Positions 26,701-34,890 of a stretch of 64,000 nt of DNA are shown here, piece by piece (position 1 is the stretch's first letter; every line of letters begins with the position of its first letter). The notes below the pieces were generated by a model. The model ran no database searches. It was not told where the DNA came from and worked only from the letters and a program-made list of their open reading frames with translations. The DNA is from Proteiniphilum propionicum (GTDB taxonomy: Bacteria; Bacteroidota; Bacteroidia; Bacteroidales; Dysgonomonadaceae). The stretch covers positions 1,658,501-1,722,500 of the forward strand of contig NZ_CP073586.1 of the NCBI RefSeq assembly GCF_022267555.1, given 5' to 3'. Both the position numbers and the translations under genes were made by a program.

Positions 26701-26821
26701 TTATATTAAAAATAATTCTACTAATAATCAGGTGTACAGATATACTTTAATATTGTTGAATTATAATAGTAGGGCAATTCAGTTTATACCGGTAACATTT
26801 ACGTACGTAACTAATATATAA
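23768..26821 (+). CDS. Exported lipase-like alpha/beta hydrolase with Ig-like domain
   Basis: The likely start is ATG 23768 (1017 residues); an upstream TTG at 23741 is in frame. A signal peptide ends near SLYGQ. An N-terminal domain of unknown type is followed by a hydrolase domain: KKPLIIVEGFDPR (about residue 302), then NVIIGHSMGGLVARYAL, whose GHSMG holds the nucleophile Ser (about residue 387). DSPHLGAHVPLG resembles the PGAP1-type lipase continuation. Around residues 740-790 a Big_2 Ig-like domain is visible (TWSSSNTSIATINSSGILTV). The C-terminal part has beta-rich repeats. Secreted or surface lipase/esterase is likely; the substrate is unknown. Confidence 0.8.
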   Translation: MNYSKTLNQKHQLVVLLTILISLCMAFSLYGQEFPQSNDMRKSLDFMFEHLDRNSVPKGLLRDYAVEYEDLDLFTGKVPLDDDNIGTVVRFGNLLKTISSSAVKVDPLEGFENSIKNIKKNNSGELTLGIMLYEYARIKATALTDGIIRYENGQVYNTNKAESPYQLEYVFAGSCLETSTQQSNVTFTLPSALFLTNCNIKNMEIDFGTGYKNINPNEKVKASLKSGANKIAIRATLQDGQILSAHTIIQVENLDSEIQTRATTNSLVANLTTTIQGQNYRGISTSAEITVSYAPGNYSLKKPLIIVEGFDPRIDAGTPQGSWNFNRTATDPNIYDLNKNYGYDIVYVDWVKSQEYIQANSYTLKSVIEWVNSRKSGNEPNVIIGHSMGGLVARYALKTMENQGVRHQVSTYVSYDSPHLGAHVPLGVLYAFHGILDFLDGHNVLDALLSEFTPAKEYINLGKSMAYSTAAQQMLVHFVDPAGNYNNQEHAHWQNELKTLGFPKGDLGTSFKMLAISNGNYGPVNVPPYYLQTNFSGGVGGNTFLRSILGLAIGIGLNDIVAGLLTVLPGRTGLDVTFNVYPARASGDLVTRIRMQYKKTFLWIVPISKNLFSYDRSYQGSHFYDTYPSSYYGLMQDNKGLPITEKDKMGIPLIFDFGYDVKITPRIPFVPNSSALAYGDGINIIPANFLSPPQGTSSPFGENYFTHSDIRSHSIFTDDAMDWITQRLSTSIVGPKVGSNGAKYSLSNTTGSVTWSSSNTSIATINSSGILTVKGTGIITLKAQHGGQSYSQMIMVGMPRFILSASHEPGGYEINTECIDTQFKDHLSSLNGVLKYNWGVKYPNREIRWLETDAPNLKIELRGQNEKVIVYLEVIDALGNKSALQHIEINSQDVYVAENQNLYIDAQGVLYKENKTKYLYNSARLYISYRANIPEKYKEREWMATTTMVLRPISVSNVIDARSGGPLIKNILPQDELDYIKNNSTNNQVYRYTLILLNYNSRAIQFIPVTFTYVTNI

Positions 26822-26825
26822 TATT

Positions 26826-27446
26826 ATGAGTGAATATAGATTTATAATAAAACACATTGTTTGGATTTTCATGCTTTCCACTTTTATGTGCGGATGTGAG
26901 AATGAACTTAAAGGATACGAAAAAATAGTTGGCACTGCAACAATCAACGGTAAGGATTATAAAGAGTCAACTTGGTGGGCCTGGAATTACAAAGGATATC
27001 CTTCGTCCATGAGACTATTTGAGAATTATAATGTATTTCATTTCTTGGTAAGATTGTCACCTGAAATATCCGGAGAACCCTCGTATTCGATTAACTTCTA
27101 TGTATATACTAAAGACAACCAATTCAAAACTAACGAACCGTGTCAAATCGATTTTTATAAGGAACTGGATGTCGAATCTTTATACTGGGGAGATGTAATA
27201 CCTTATTTTTCTGAAAATAGAGATAAAATTCTCGTTGAAGATGCAGATGGTATGGCATATGCAATATCTAGTACTTCTGATGTTCCTATACCTTTAAATG
27301 GCGAGTTAGTTTTAGAAAGTATTGATTCTCAATCAAAAGTTAGTCACGGATATTATTCTTTTACTTCTCCTGAAAATGATTCAGAAAGACTCGTTGTTAA
27401 AGGAAAATTTGAGACTGTTTCGGCTATTATTAATCGCGTATATTAA
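26826..27446 (+). CDS. Putative lipoprotein, 206 residues
   Basis: The N-terminus has a hydrophobic segment ending FMCGCEN, a plausible lipobox with the modified Cys. The mature part has a beta-rich, Trp/Tyr-rich sequence (STWWAWNYKGYPSS). It follows the lipase gene by 4 nt, so it is its operon partner. I recognise no family. Confidence 0.7.
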   Translation: MSEYRFIIKHIVWIFMLSTFMCGCENELKGYEKIVGTATINGKDYKESTWWAWNYKGYPSSMRLFENYNVFHFLVRLSPEISGEPSYSINFYVYTKDNQFKTNEPCQIDFYKELDVESLYWGDVIPYFSENRDKILVEDADGMAYAISSTSDVPIPLNGELVLESIDSQSKVSHGYYSFTSPENDSERLVVKGKFETVSAIINRVY

Positions 27447-27459
27447 AAATTATTTTACT

Positions 27460-27792
27460 ATGAAATCAAAAAATAGAATTCAGTATTTCCTTATTGCCAT
27501 AGTGGTAGGATTTGTATTTTCTTGTAAGGATGAATTGCCTCGTGAAGATCCGGATATTTTACCTCCGGAAGAGAGAGTATCTATTGAATCTGACAAAGAA
27601 GCACTTTATAGATATCAAACTAACAAGGATATCATTCTTCATGGTTTAATTCAATACGATGAAAACAAGAAGATTTACTTTCTTGATGCTTCTGAAAATG
27701 ATATCAAAGATTTAGGGATTTCGATTGAGGCTTATCAAGATGGACTATTACGAGTAGAACAATTGAACCAAATTAATATAGAACGTCAATGA
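27460..27792 (+). CDS. Small putative lipoprotein, 110 residues
   Basis: The ATG at 27460 starts MKSKNRIQYFLIAIVVGFVFSC, with a lipobox-like VFSC. A short acidic sequence follows with no known motif (IILHGLIQYDENKKIYFLDASENDIKDLG; key LIQYDENKKIYFLDA). It is the third gene of the lipase operon, 13 nt after the second. The size and place beside peptidase-like genes recall small inhibitor-like lipoproteins, but that is speculative. Confidence 0.6.
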   Translation: MKSKNRIQYFLIAIVVGFVFSCKDELPREDPDILPPEERVSIESDKEALYRYQTNKDIILHGLIQYDENKKIYFLDASENDIKDLGISIEAYQDGLLRVEQLNQINIERQ

Positions 27793-27820
27793 GTTGTTTA
27801 ATTTTTAAACTATTAAGCGT

Positions 27821-28918
27821 ATGAAAACATTATTTAGAACATGGGTTGTAACCCTTTTAGTATTCGCAGGTATATTGTATTCCTGTTCGGATGAAGATTA
27901 TCAGTCTTTGGATGATCTCTCCGCAACTGGTGAAGTTGAGTATAAAGATGCTCTCGATTTTATCGCGACGCTATCACCTCAACAGCAAGAGAATCTCGAA
28001 AAAACTGGAGATATTTTTCTTCCAGAGCAACGAAAGGATTCTTGGAACGATATTATAGCTGAAGATGTCCCAACCCGTTGGGGCGTTTTCGATAATCCAT
28101 TCAAGCCGCAGACTAGAGCTGCCGGGATTTGGGGGTCGTATCCGGCGCAGTATTGGACAATGATCAGGTTGAAGACTGCAGTCCTTAGCTCACGAGTGAG
28201 GGATGCTATTAATGCTGCAGTAGATGAAATTGAAACCGAAACTAATGTGAGGTTCTACAATTCACAAAATGACCCGAAATATTATGAACCAGGCCATATT
28301 GAATTTCCAAACGTTTTTATTGGATATTCAAACGGTAATAACGAGGGTAGTGGCAGTTTTGGTTTAGTCGGTGGTGAACAGAAGATTTTTGTTCCGCGTG
28401 ACTTTGATAATCCGAGTCTATATACGGATGAAGAAGTTATTGCTTTTTTGATGCATGCTTTTTGTAATGCTGCCGGTATGTTCAATGAACAAATGAGAAA
28501 AGATAGGGACAGTTATGTTAGTATTAACTTGAACAATGTGAAGGACGGTTGCAAAATTCAATTCACTAAACAAGACAAAAACTATACGATGTTGGGGAAT
28601 TTTGACTATAACTCTATAACATTGGCATCTTCCAAAGCATACAGTAAGAATGGACTTAATACAATAACTAAAACAGGGGGAGGTCTAATAGCCAAAAATT
28701 ATCATCTTTCGCAGATCGATAAAAACTTCCTGAATAATTTTTATGCGCCTTATATAGCACGAACTGATCTTTGGACTGAATTGGACACCAAAGTTTATTA
28801 TAACGGTAGAATTCTTACAGAAGCAGAAAGATTGGATTTGCAAAGACAAATGAATCAACAAAGAGGTTTATATGGTGAACCTCCATCGGGTTTTCGCATA
28901 GAACGTCAACCGTGGTAG
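27821..28918 (+). CDS. Astacin-like (M12A) protein with destroyed zinc site
   Basis: This 365-residue lipoprotein (lipobox LYSCSD, Cys22) has an astacin-like domain from about residue 100. In active astacins the motif is HExxHxxGxxHExxRxDRD. Here residues 212-230 read HAFCNAAGMFNEQMRKDRD: the catalytic Glu is Ala213 and two zinc histidines are Asn216 and Asn222. The Met-turn SxMHY is replaced by SITLA. The surrounding sequence is well kept (DSYVSINLNNV, FDYNS, AYSKNG). It therefore folds like astacin but cannot be a zinc peptidase: a pseudoenzyme, perhaps a binding or inhibitory protein. It ends the lipase operon, before the second copy of the leader repeat. Confidence 0.8.
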   Translation: MKTLFRTWVVTLLVFAGILYSCSDEDYQSLDDLSATGEVEYKDALDFIATLSPQQQENLEKTGDIFLPEQRKDSWNDIIAEDVPTRWGVFDNPFKPQTRAAGIWGSYPAQYWTMIRLKTAVLSSRVRDAINAAVDEIETETNVRFYNSQNDPKYYEPGHIEFPNVFIGYSNGNNEGSGSFGLVGGEQKIFVPRDFDNPSLYTDEEVIAFLMHAFCNAAGMFNEQMRKDRDSYVSINLNNVKDGCKIQFTKQDKNYTMLGNFDYNSITLASSKAYSKNGLNTITKTGGGLIAKNYHLSQIDKNFLNNFYAPYIARTDLWTELDTKVYYNGRILTEAERLDLQRQMNQQRGLYGEPPSGFRIERQPW

Positions 28919-29049
28919 TTATATCGTCTTATTATTGATCTGAATCAGGTGCAATCATCTCTACCTTTAAAGATAGGCTCCGAAAGTAACAGTCCTGTTT
29001 TTCAAAAGCAGATTTTAATGCCTGTATAGAAGAACAGGGCTGTATTCTA

Positions 29050-29379
29050 TGTTTGAATGGATTGTAGGGTAAATCCTTTTTTTGATCTTCTAAAAGATTG
29101 GAACGTAAAACCCAACGAAGGAGCCGTAACGTCACACAAAATATATCATTTCTATGAAAAGGTTGTTTAAATATTCAGGAAATAGAGCCATCAGCACCCA
29201 TCTTAATAGTTAGGATGTATTTATAATTCTAAATTGTTAATCTTTACAAAGCATTTTTTTGTTATTTATTATAAATAAAATATAATTTAGAGGTTATTCA
29301 TGCAGGGTAATTGGCATTAAATATATTTATGCAATATATATTGCTTATATTTGTATATTCTATAAGAATATGTGATTAG
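29050..29379. repeat. Leader repeat copy 2 (about 330 bp, upstream of the C10 peptidase gene)
   Basis: This is the second copy of the segment at 23415-23748, in the same orientation. It ends 35 nt before the C10 peptidase start. It includes a TATATTTG box at 29346-29353, where copy 1 has TATATTTA. About 500 nt between 28919 and 29413 have no gene apart from this repeat. Confidence 0.85.
29346..29353 (+). promoter_or_regulatory. Candidate -7 box for the C10 peptidase operon
   Basis: TATATTTG matches TAnnTTTG exactly and lies 60 nt before the ATG at 29414, inside the duplicated leader. No good TTTG -33 element at normal spacing was found. Confidence 0.45.
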
Positions 29380-29413
29380 TATATAGAGTAATAAACACTT
29401 TAAAAAAATTCTT

Positions 29414-30736
29414 ATGAGAAATTTATACAAGTTATTCGTTGTTTTTTTCATTGCTCAATTTATCGCATGTAGCAATGATATTATTAATGAAATAAGTGTC
29501 GATCCGGAAGACGGCACTGTCGTAAACATGTTCAAAGTTTCAGAAGATGAAGCTAAGGAAACGTTGATGTCCTTTTTAGATCAATTTGATTCTAATTCTA
29601 CAAACGGGGTGCGAAGCACATCCCAAAGGACAATCAAGGATATTCAAGCCTACAAAGTCACTCCATCCTTAAGATCTTCTTCAGATTATGACTATGAAAT
29701 ACCTGATGATGTGGAGACACTATTCTACCTGATTAATTTTAATGATGATCAAGGATTCGGGATTGTGTCCGGCGATAAGCGGACTACGCCTGTCCTTGCT
29801 ATTATCGATGAAGGGGGGTTGTCTTTAGATACTCTCTCGAGAGTTAAGAATGATGGATTTCTAATGTTTTTGGATCAAGCAATGGAGATGCAAATGCAAG
29901 AAATGGAAATGTTTGAAGACAATGGCGGCGGTGGTGGCGGCGGTTCATCCGGCTCTTCTACAACTGTCGTTTTAGATCTTCCTGTTAGATTGAGGACAAA
30001 ATGGAGCCAAGGTGCACCTTATAATAAGTTTGCTCCTAATGGCGTTGCCGGATGTGTAATGATAGCTGCTGCACAGGCATTAGGTCATTTTCAAACAGTA
30101 GGGTCTGTGCAATGGCAACACAATAATTCATACGGATCAAGTGTAATAAATTGGAGTCAAATTATTACGAACAGTGAGGAAAATCTTGGTGGTTATGGAA
30201 GGCTTCATGAAACATCACAAAACCATCTTCAATCTGCAATCCAGGTTTCTCATTTGACGCGCTTTTTAGGTGTAGTCTTAGATGCTGACTATAAGAGTGA
30301 CGGGAAAACAGGTGGGGATACGGGAGATGCTGTAAAATATTTAAAAAATTGGTGTAGTCTTTCATCATCAACATCTTTAAAAGACTATAATGTTCTTGCG
30401 GTTAGCAATGCACTCATTCAAAACCCAAATTGTCTTATTATGGCAAGAAGCCATGCCAATAGGACGAATAGATTCTTAGGTTTGATATATACATACGAAG
30501 ACGGGCATGCCTGGATCATTGACGGAGTAAGAAGAATACGGTATAATAGTAGTGGTGCTATTACCGACTACGTGCATTGTAACTGGGGGTGGGGTGGTAG
30601 ATGTGACGGATATTTTGTAAGCGGGAGCTTTAACACACAAGTACGCCCTAATTTTTTAGGCCCTAACGATCAAAGTACGACACCTTCAGAATATAATTTT
30701 AGATATAATAAGGAGTATGCTATCCTTGCCAGATAA
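29414..30736 (+). CDS. C10-family cysteine peptidase (streptopain-like), lipoprotein
   Basis: This 440-residue protein has a lipobox (FIACSN, Cys19). A pro-domain of the Spi type follows (residues about 35-160, with TPVLAIIDEGG), then a poly-Gly linker (171-177). The peptidase domain has the catalytic Cys214 in GVAGCVMIAAAQ and His365 in DGHAWIIDG. The usual downstream block is NWGWGGRCDGYF. SpeB and the Bacteroides Bfp proteases belong here. It starts a second operon after the duplicated leader and is followed by a small lipoprotein that may be its inhibitor. Confidence 0.9.
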   Translation: MRNLYKLFVVFFIAQFIACSNDIINEISVDPEDGTVVNMFKVSEDEAKETLMSFLDQFDSNSTNGVRSTSQRTIKDIQAYKVTPSLRSSSDYDYEIPDDVETLFYLINFNDDQGFGIVSGDKRTTPVLAIIDEGGLSLDTLSRVKNDGFLMFLDQAMEMQMQEMEMFEDNGGGGGGGSSGSSTTVVLDLPVRLRTKWSQGAPYNKFAPNGVAGCVMIAAAQALGHFQTVGSVQWQHNNSYGSSVINWSQIITNSEENLGGYGRLHETSQNHLQSAIQVSHLTRFLGVVLDADYKSDGKTGGDTGDAVKYLKNWCSLSSSTSLKDYNVLAVSNALIQNPNCLIMARSHANRTNRFLGLIYTYEDGHAWIIDGVRRIRYNSSGAITDYVHCNWGWGGRCDGYFVSGSFNTQVRPNFLGPNDQSTTPSEYNFRYNKEYAILAR

Positions 30737-30754
30737 CTTTAAAAAAAAGAACCT

Positions 30755-31417
30755 ATGAAATTTAGTAACAAATTTATTAATGGAATATTTTTGGCCGGAT
30801 TGCTCCCTTTCTTGTCTGGATGTGACAAGAATGAAGCTGTATATGTATATACACCAGAAATAGAAATTCAATATGTTAATACAGAGGGGAATATTTTATA
30901 TTTCGATAAGGATGGAAGTATCTCATATTTTGACAAAGATGATTATTATTCGCAGATAAAGAATATAAGCGAAGAAGATTTTCTAAAGACATGCCCAATG
31001 GAGATCTTATCATTTACGAATGAAATTGGCATCCCTATAGAATATAGATTAGATTACAAGACAGGTTATTTCTTCAGATTTAGCATTACAGAAAATGAGG
31101 GGCGAAAAAGTGAGTACAGTTATATCATTAAATATAAAATCCCGTTTATTACCGGAGATTCTGTCGAAGAATTAAGGGTTACGCTCAAAGACAAAAACGG
31201 AATTCCGGATGGATGGTATAACTGCCAATATAATGGCAAAGACATCCGTGTTTATACAATTGACGAACTTTTTCCGGGTCAAAATGATCCCCAACGTGTT
31301 ATTGATGAAGAAGAAGATTATCGCAGAGAGAGAGAAATGCTGTATAACGGAGATTTGGTGGCTGCGGATGGCGGTGAAGGTATTAGCTTAATACTACCTG
31401 TTGATTTTGTACCGTAA
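30755..31417 (+). CDS. Putative lipoprotein paired with the C10 peptidase (paralogue of 33627)
   Basis: This 220-residue protein has a lipobox LSGCDK near residue 23. It is clearly paralogous to the protein at 33627: both have the start MKFxNKFINGIxLAGLLPFL, the motifs LYFDKDGSISYFDK and FLKTCPME, and the ending PVDFVP. It lies 18 nt after a C10 peptidase gene. Genes for C10 peptidases in Bacteroides are often linked to staphostatin/Spi-like inhibitors, so an inhibitor role is possible. No similarity to a known inhibitor can be shown from sequence alone. Confidence 0.7.
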   Translation: MKFSNKFINGIFLAGLLPFLSGCDKNEAVYVYTPEIEIQYVNTEGNILYFDKDGSISYFDKDDYYSQIKNISEEDFLKTCPMEILSFTNEIGIPIEYRLDYKTGYFFRFSITENEGRKSEYSYIIKYKIPFITGDSVEELRVTLKDKNGIPDGWYNCQYNGKDIRVYTIDELFPGQNDPQRVIDEEEDYRREREMLYNGDLVAADGGEGISLILPVDFVP

Positions 31418-31468
31418 TATATTTTTATCTTAAAGTACTGTTACATTATAGTTTAAAATTTTATTAGT

Positions 31469-32935
31469 ATGAAAACAAACCTATCAACAATCGGACTTGC
31501 TTTCTTGTTTGCAATTTTATTACAGAGCTCCTTTACAAGTTGTAGTGAGATGGATAATCTGCTATATACTGATGATATGGAAAGAGATATATCTATTGGC
31601 GATTCGGATAAGAAAATAACAAATCTGTCCAATCAAGATGAAACTCTGTATAAAGTAACCTTGGACGACGCAAAGAATCTTTTAAAGGTACTTCAATATA
31701 ATGAGCGTTCAAAAATTGAAGCGTTCGAGGTAAATAGAGACACACTCCTGTATATAGTCAATCACAACAAAGGATGGACTATTATTGCAGGTGACAAAAG
31801 AATAAATCCAATCATTGCAGAATCTGATGAAGGAATGCCTTTAAAATCCTCTACCAATGAAAATTTAATGACATGGATAGACAGCTACGCTGATGCACTC
31901 AGAGTTTTCCAATCGGGTGATACTCTATCTATTAAAACAAACAATAAGGTCACAGAAAACGAATACACGAAATTGTGGTCCAAAATCTCTCCGAATAAGC
32001 CAAAAGTTGACTTGGAAACGACAAAATCGGTTACATACAAATGGGCTGTTGTGTCTTATACTTACTTTGATCGTGAGACTTCTAACATAGTGATACCTCC
32101 TTTGATATCCACAAAATGGGGGCAAGGATTTCCATGGAACAGCAAACTTCCGATAGATACCAGCAATGGCAACTCACAGTGTCCAACCGGGTGTACCGCT
32201 GTATCTGTAGCACAAATTATTTACTATATGCATAACTTTCTTGGTAAACCGACGGGATTGTATCATAATATATCTATATCGTCTACATCCATATCAGGAG
32301 AAACATCAAATATTGGTTTTTCGCGGTCGAATTTTGTATCCAGTTCCACCCGGTGGAATGATATGGCTTTACGTCGTAACAGTTCTGGTAATACAACTTA
32401 TGTTGGAGATTTGATGTTGGATATAGGCAATAGGCTAAATATGAAATATTCTGGAAATGGAAGTGGTGCCAGTATCTCCAATTCTGGCCTTTCCAACTAC
32501 AATCTTACATGCACGGAGTCAGACTACAATTACCAAAAAATAAAAAATAACTTACAGAATTCCAAGCCGGTAAACATAACGGCTTACCGTAAGGATGCTT
32601 CTGGTCAAAAATTTGGGCATTCATGGATAATTGATGGACTTGCGACCAAGACACGTTATTATATAACAAGAAAACATTTTGAATACACTGAAAACTGGAT
32701 GCACGAATCAGAGTATTATGATACTTTTGACCAGTTGAGGGCAAAATATAATATTAACAGTGAATATGATGTTATTTACGAAGAACAAAGTAGTACGGGA
32801 GAATACCTGCTTATGAATTGGGGATATGATGGAGATAACGACAATGGCCTTTTCAGCAGTTATCCGGACGCAACATGGACATATTTGGATAGAGAATATA
32901 AATACGATAAGAAAATTCATTATGACTTCAGGTAG
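31469..32935 (+). CDS. C10-family cysteine peptidase (second), lipoprotein
   Basis: This 488-residue protein has a lipobox FTSCSE (Cys25). A pro-domain with TIIAGDKRINPIIAESDEG precedes the peptidase domain, with catalytic Cys242 in CPTGCTAVSVAQ and His384 in FGHSWIIDG. LLMNWGYDGDNDNG is the C10 tail block. It diverges strongly from the first C10 gene, so it is not a recent duplicate. It overlaps the next gene by 14 nt. Confidence 0.9.
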   Translation: MKTNLSTIGLAFLFAILLQSSFTSCSEMDNLLYTDDMERDISIGDSDKKITNLSNQDETLYKVTLDDAKNLLKVLQYNERSKIEAFEVNRDTLLYIVNHNKGWTIIAGDKRINPIIAESDEGMPLKSSTNENLMTWIDSYADALRVFQSGDTLSIKTNNKVTENEYTKLWSKISPNKPKVDLETTKSVTYKWAVVSYTYFDRETSNIVIPPLISTKWGQGFPWNSKLPIDTSNGNSQCPTGCTAVSVAQIIYYMHNFLGKPTGLYHNISISSTSISGETSNIGFSRSNFVSSSTRWNDMALRRNSSGNTTYVGDLMLDIGNRLNMKYSGNGSGASISNSGLSNYNLTCTESDYNYQKIKNNLQNSKPVNITAYRKDASGQKFGHSWIIDGLATKTRYYITRKHFEYTENWMHESEYYDTFDQLRAKYNINSEYDVIYEEQSSTGEYLLMNWGYDGDNDNGLFSSYPDATWTYLDREYKYDKKIHYDFR

Positions 32936-33620
32936 AATTTTTATTTATTTGTTTACAGCGATATTAGTGATGTCCTGCAGCGGCGAAAACGATACAATAG
33001 TTGGAAATCATGGATGGCACTTGAATTACATTCATCGGCCGGCTGAGAGTTTAATAGCCTATCACAATGATTATTTGCCAAACATCATTGACACCACATG
33101 CGCAGATTTACATATCTTTGTAACAAGTGCTCTCAAAGTACAACCAGGCTATTCCACACCTCACCACTATTCCATCGATGGAGACAAGGCGATTGAGCTG
33201 CAACTTGCAAACTTTCTTGATCCTGATAATGACAAGTACACTGGCGATGTGCCTATTCCTGTAGAATACAGAACAGAGGCTTGCAAGTCTATTCGCATCA
33301 CCATGTATGATAAGAACGGTTCATTCATATCTGATATAACAGACCAGGCACGTTTCTTTTATGTCAGCAATCCAAATTCCCACTCGGAAGTAGGAGAAAA
33401 TATTATCATCAATTCTGAGAAAAAACTGTTAGGCAAAATTAAGATAGGAACAACCATAAAAGAATACTTGTCCGATAATCCCCTTGTGTTTGCTGAAGCT
33501 CATTTTATTTTTGACGGAATTGACAAGGAAAGCTTCTCGAATGGAAATTATGCAAAAGTTGAAATCGAATTGAGTAACGGAATCATATTGACATCTTCTT
33601 CTTCCATTCGTGGAAAATAA
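32922..33620 (+). CDS. Putative lipoprotein following the second C10 peptidase
   Basis: The ATG at 32922 lies inside the C10 gene's end and gives 232 residues. The start MTSGRIFIYLFTAILVMSCSGE has a lipobox MSCS. The mature sequence contains HLNYIHRPAESLIAYHNDY and a beta-rich domain. Coupling by overlap suggests a stoichiometric partner, perhaps inhibitor or chaperone of the peptidase. I do not recognise the family. Confidence 0.72.
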   Translation: MTSGRIFIYLFTAILVMSCSGENDTIVGNHGWHLNYIHRPAESLIAYHNDYLPNIIDTTCADLHIFVTSALKVQPGYSTPHHYSIDGDKAIELQLANFLDPDNDKYTGDVPIPVEYRTEACKSIRITMYDKNGSFISDITDQARFFYVSNPNSHSEVGENIIINSEKKLLGKIKIGTTIKEYLSDNPLVFAEAHFIFDGIDKESFSNGNYAKVEIELSNGIILTSSSSIRGK

Positions 33621-33626
33621 GAAACT

Positions 33627-34283
33627 ATGAAATTTAGAAACAAATTCATTAATGGAATATTATTAGCCGGATTGCTCCCTTTCCTGTTCGGATGTGACAA
33701 GAATGAAGCCGTATTTGGGTATGCAAAAGGAATAGGAATTCAATATGTTGATAAGGAAGGGAATACTTTATATTTCGATAAGGATGGAAGTATTTCATAT
33801 TTTGACAAAGTTGATTATTTTTCTCTGAACCTGAACGAAGAAGACTTTTTAAAGACCTGCCCGATGGAGGTTCTATCATTTACGAATGGAAGTGGCATCC
33901 CTGTAGAATATAAATCAGGTTACAAGTTGGGTCATTCGTTCGGATTTGGCATTATAGACAATGGGGAACGAAAAAGTGAACACAGTTATATTATTGAATT
34001 CAAAAATCCGTTTATTACCGGCGAATCTGTGGAAGAATTAAGGGTCACGCTCAAAGAAAACCACGGTATTCCGGATGGATGGCATAACTGTAAATATAAT
34101 GGCAACGATATTCGTGTTTATACGATTGAAGATATCATTCCGGATACTCATAACCCCCAACGAGTTATTGATGAAGAAGAAGATTCCCGCAGATGGACAG
34201 AAATGCTGTTCAGCGGAGATTTGGTGGCGCATGAAGTAGATGGATCTATTCTTGTAATAATACCTGTTGATTTTGTACCGTAA
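33627..34283 (+). CDS. Putative lipoprotein (paralogue of 30755)
   Basis: This 218-residue protein, lipobox LFGCDK, is the recent paralogue of the product at 30755. The similarity covers nearly the whole length and continues about 65 nt past the stop, where both copies read TAAAGTACTGTTA and TTTAAAATTTTATTAGTATG before the next gene. So the duplicated unit includes the downstream junction. It lies 6 nt after the 32922 gene. Confidence 0.72.
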   Translation: MKFRNKFINGILLAGLLPFLFGCDKNEAVFGYAKGIGIQYVDKEGNTLYFDKDGSISYFDKVDYFSLNLNEEDFLKTCPMEVLSFTNGSGIPVEYKSGYKLGHSFGFGIIDNGERKSEHSYIIEFKNPFITGESVEELRVTLKENHGIPDGWHNCKYNGNDIRVYTIEDIIPDTHNPQRVIDEEEDSRRWTEMLFSGDLVAHEVDGSILVIIPVDFVP

Positions 34284-34334
34284 TACATTCTTATCATAAA
34301 GTACTGTTAGATTATAATTTAAAATTTTATTAGT

Positions 34335-34751
34335 ATGAAAACAAAAAAGCAAAGTATCGTTTATCTTTTAATGACGTTTCTATTATTTTACTCTTCAACG
34401 TCTGTTCTAAATGCACATTCCGGTAGTAACAACGAAGCCAACACTGACATCCAAGTCAACATTGACATCCAAGCCGGTACTCCCATCTATATGCGATTAA
34501 ATACAGGTACGCGCCCTGCATATGTTTATTACACGGAAGCAACCAAGCATGAGTCTTCAATTGATGTAATCGTTTATAACTGGGATGACGAGGCTGTGGT
34601 ATACATTGAAGGAACCAATATTTTTTATAGTTTTAATGTTAATGGAACGGGTTATTGTGGCATAGATATTTCGAGTTTGACTAAAGGAAGGACGTATAAC
34701 CTTATTGTAGATTTAGGCTCAACGCAATATATTGGTACTTTTGTGAAATAA
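34335..34751 (+). CDS. Small exported DUF3244-like protein
   Basis: This 138-residue protein has a signal peptide ending around LNAHSG and a short beta-sandwich-like mature domain with NDIxSLTKGRTYNLIVDLG-type spacing (seen: DISSLTKGRTYNLIVDLG). This resembles the small DUF3244 proteins found at the ends of C10 peptidase loci in Bacteroides. It is the last gene of the operon, before a strong terminator. Confidence 0.6.
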   Translation: MKTKKQSIVYLLMTFLLFYSSTSVLNAHSGSNNEANTDIQVNIDIQAGTPIYMRLNTGTRPAYVYYTEATKHESSIDVIVYNWDDEAVVYIEGTNIFYSFNVNGTGYCGIDISSLTKGRTYNLIVDLGSTQYIGTFVK

Positions 34752-34780
34752 ATGTGAGTTTTACTAGTAATTTATTAATC

Positions 34781-34836
34781 GTGTAAGTCGGAAAATAAAG
34801 TAGTACCATCTACTTTATTTTCCGACCTTTTACACT
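34781..34836. terminator. Strong bidirectional terminator
   Basis: GTCGGAAAATAAAGTAG (34787-34803) pairs perfectly with 34810-34826 around the loop TACCAT; GTGTAA and TTACAC extend the stem. It lies between the convergent DUF3244-like and serine protease genes. Confidence 0.88.
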
Positions 34837-34890
34837 TCTACCCGAAAGAACGGCTCGACTGTTGACAGATTCCAATCGTAGGACGGACGT

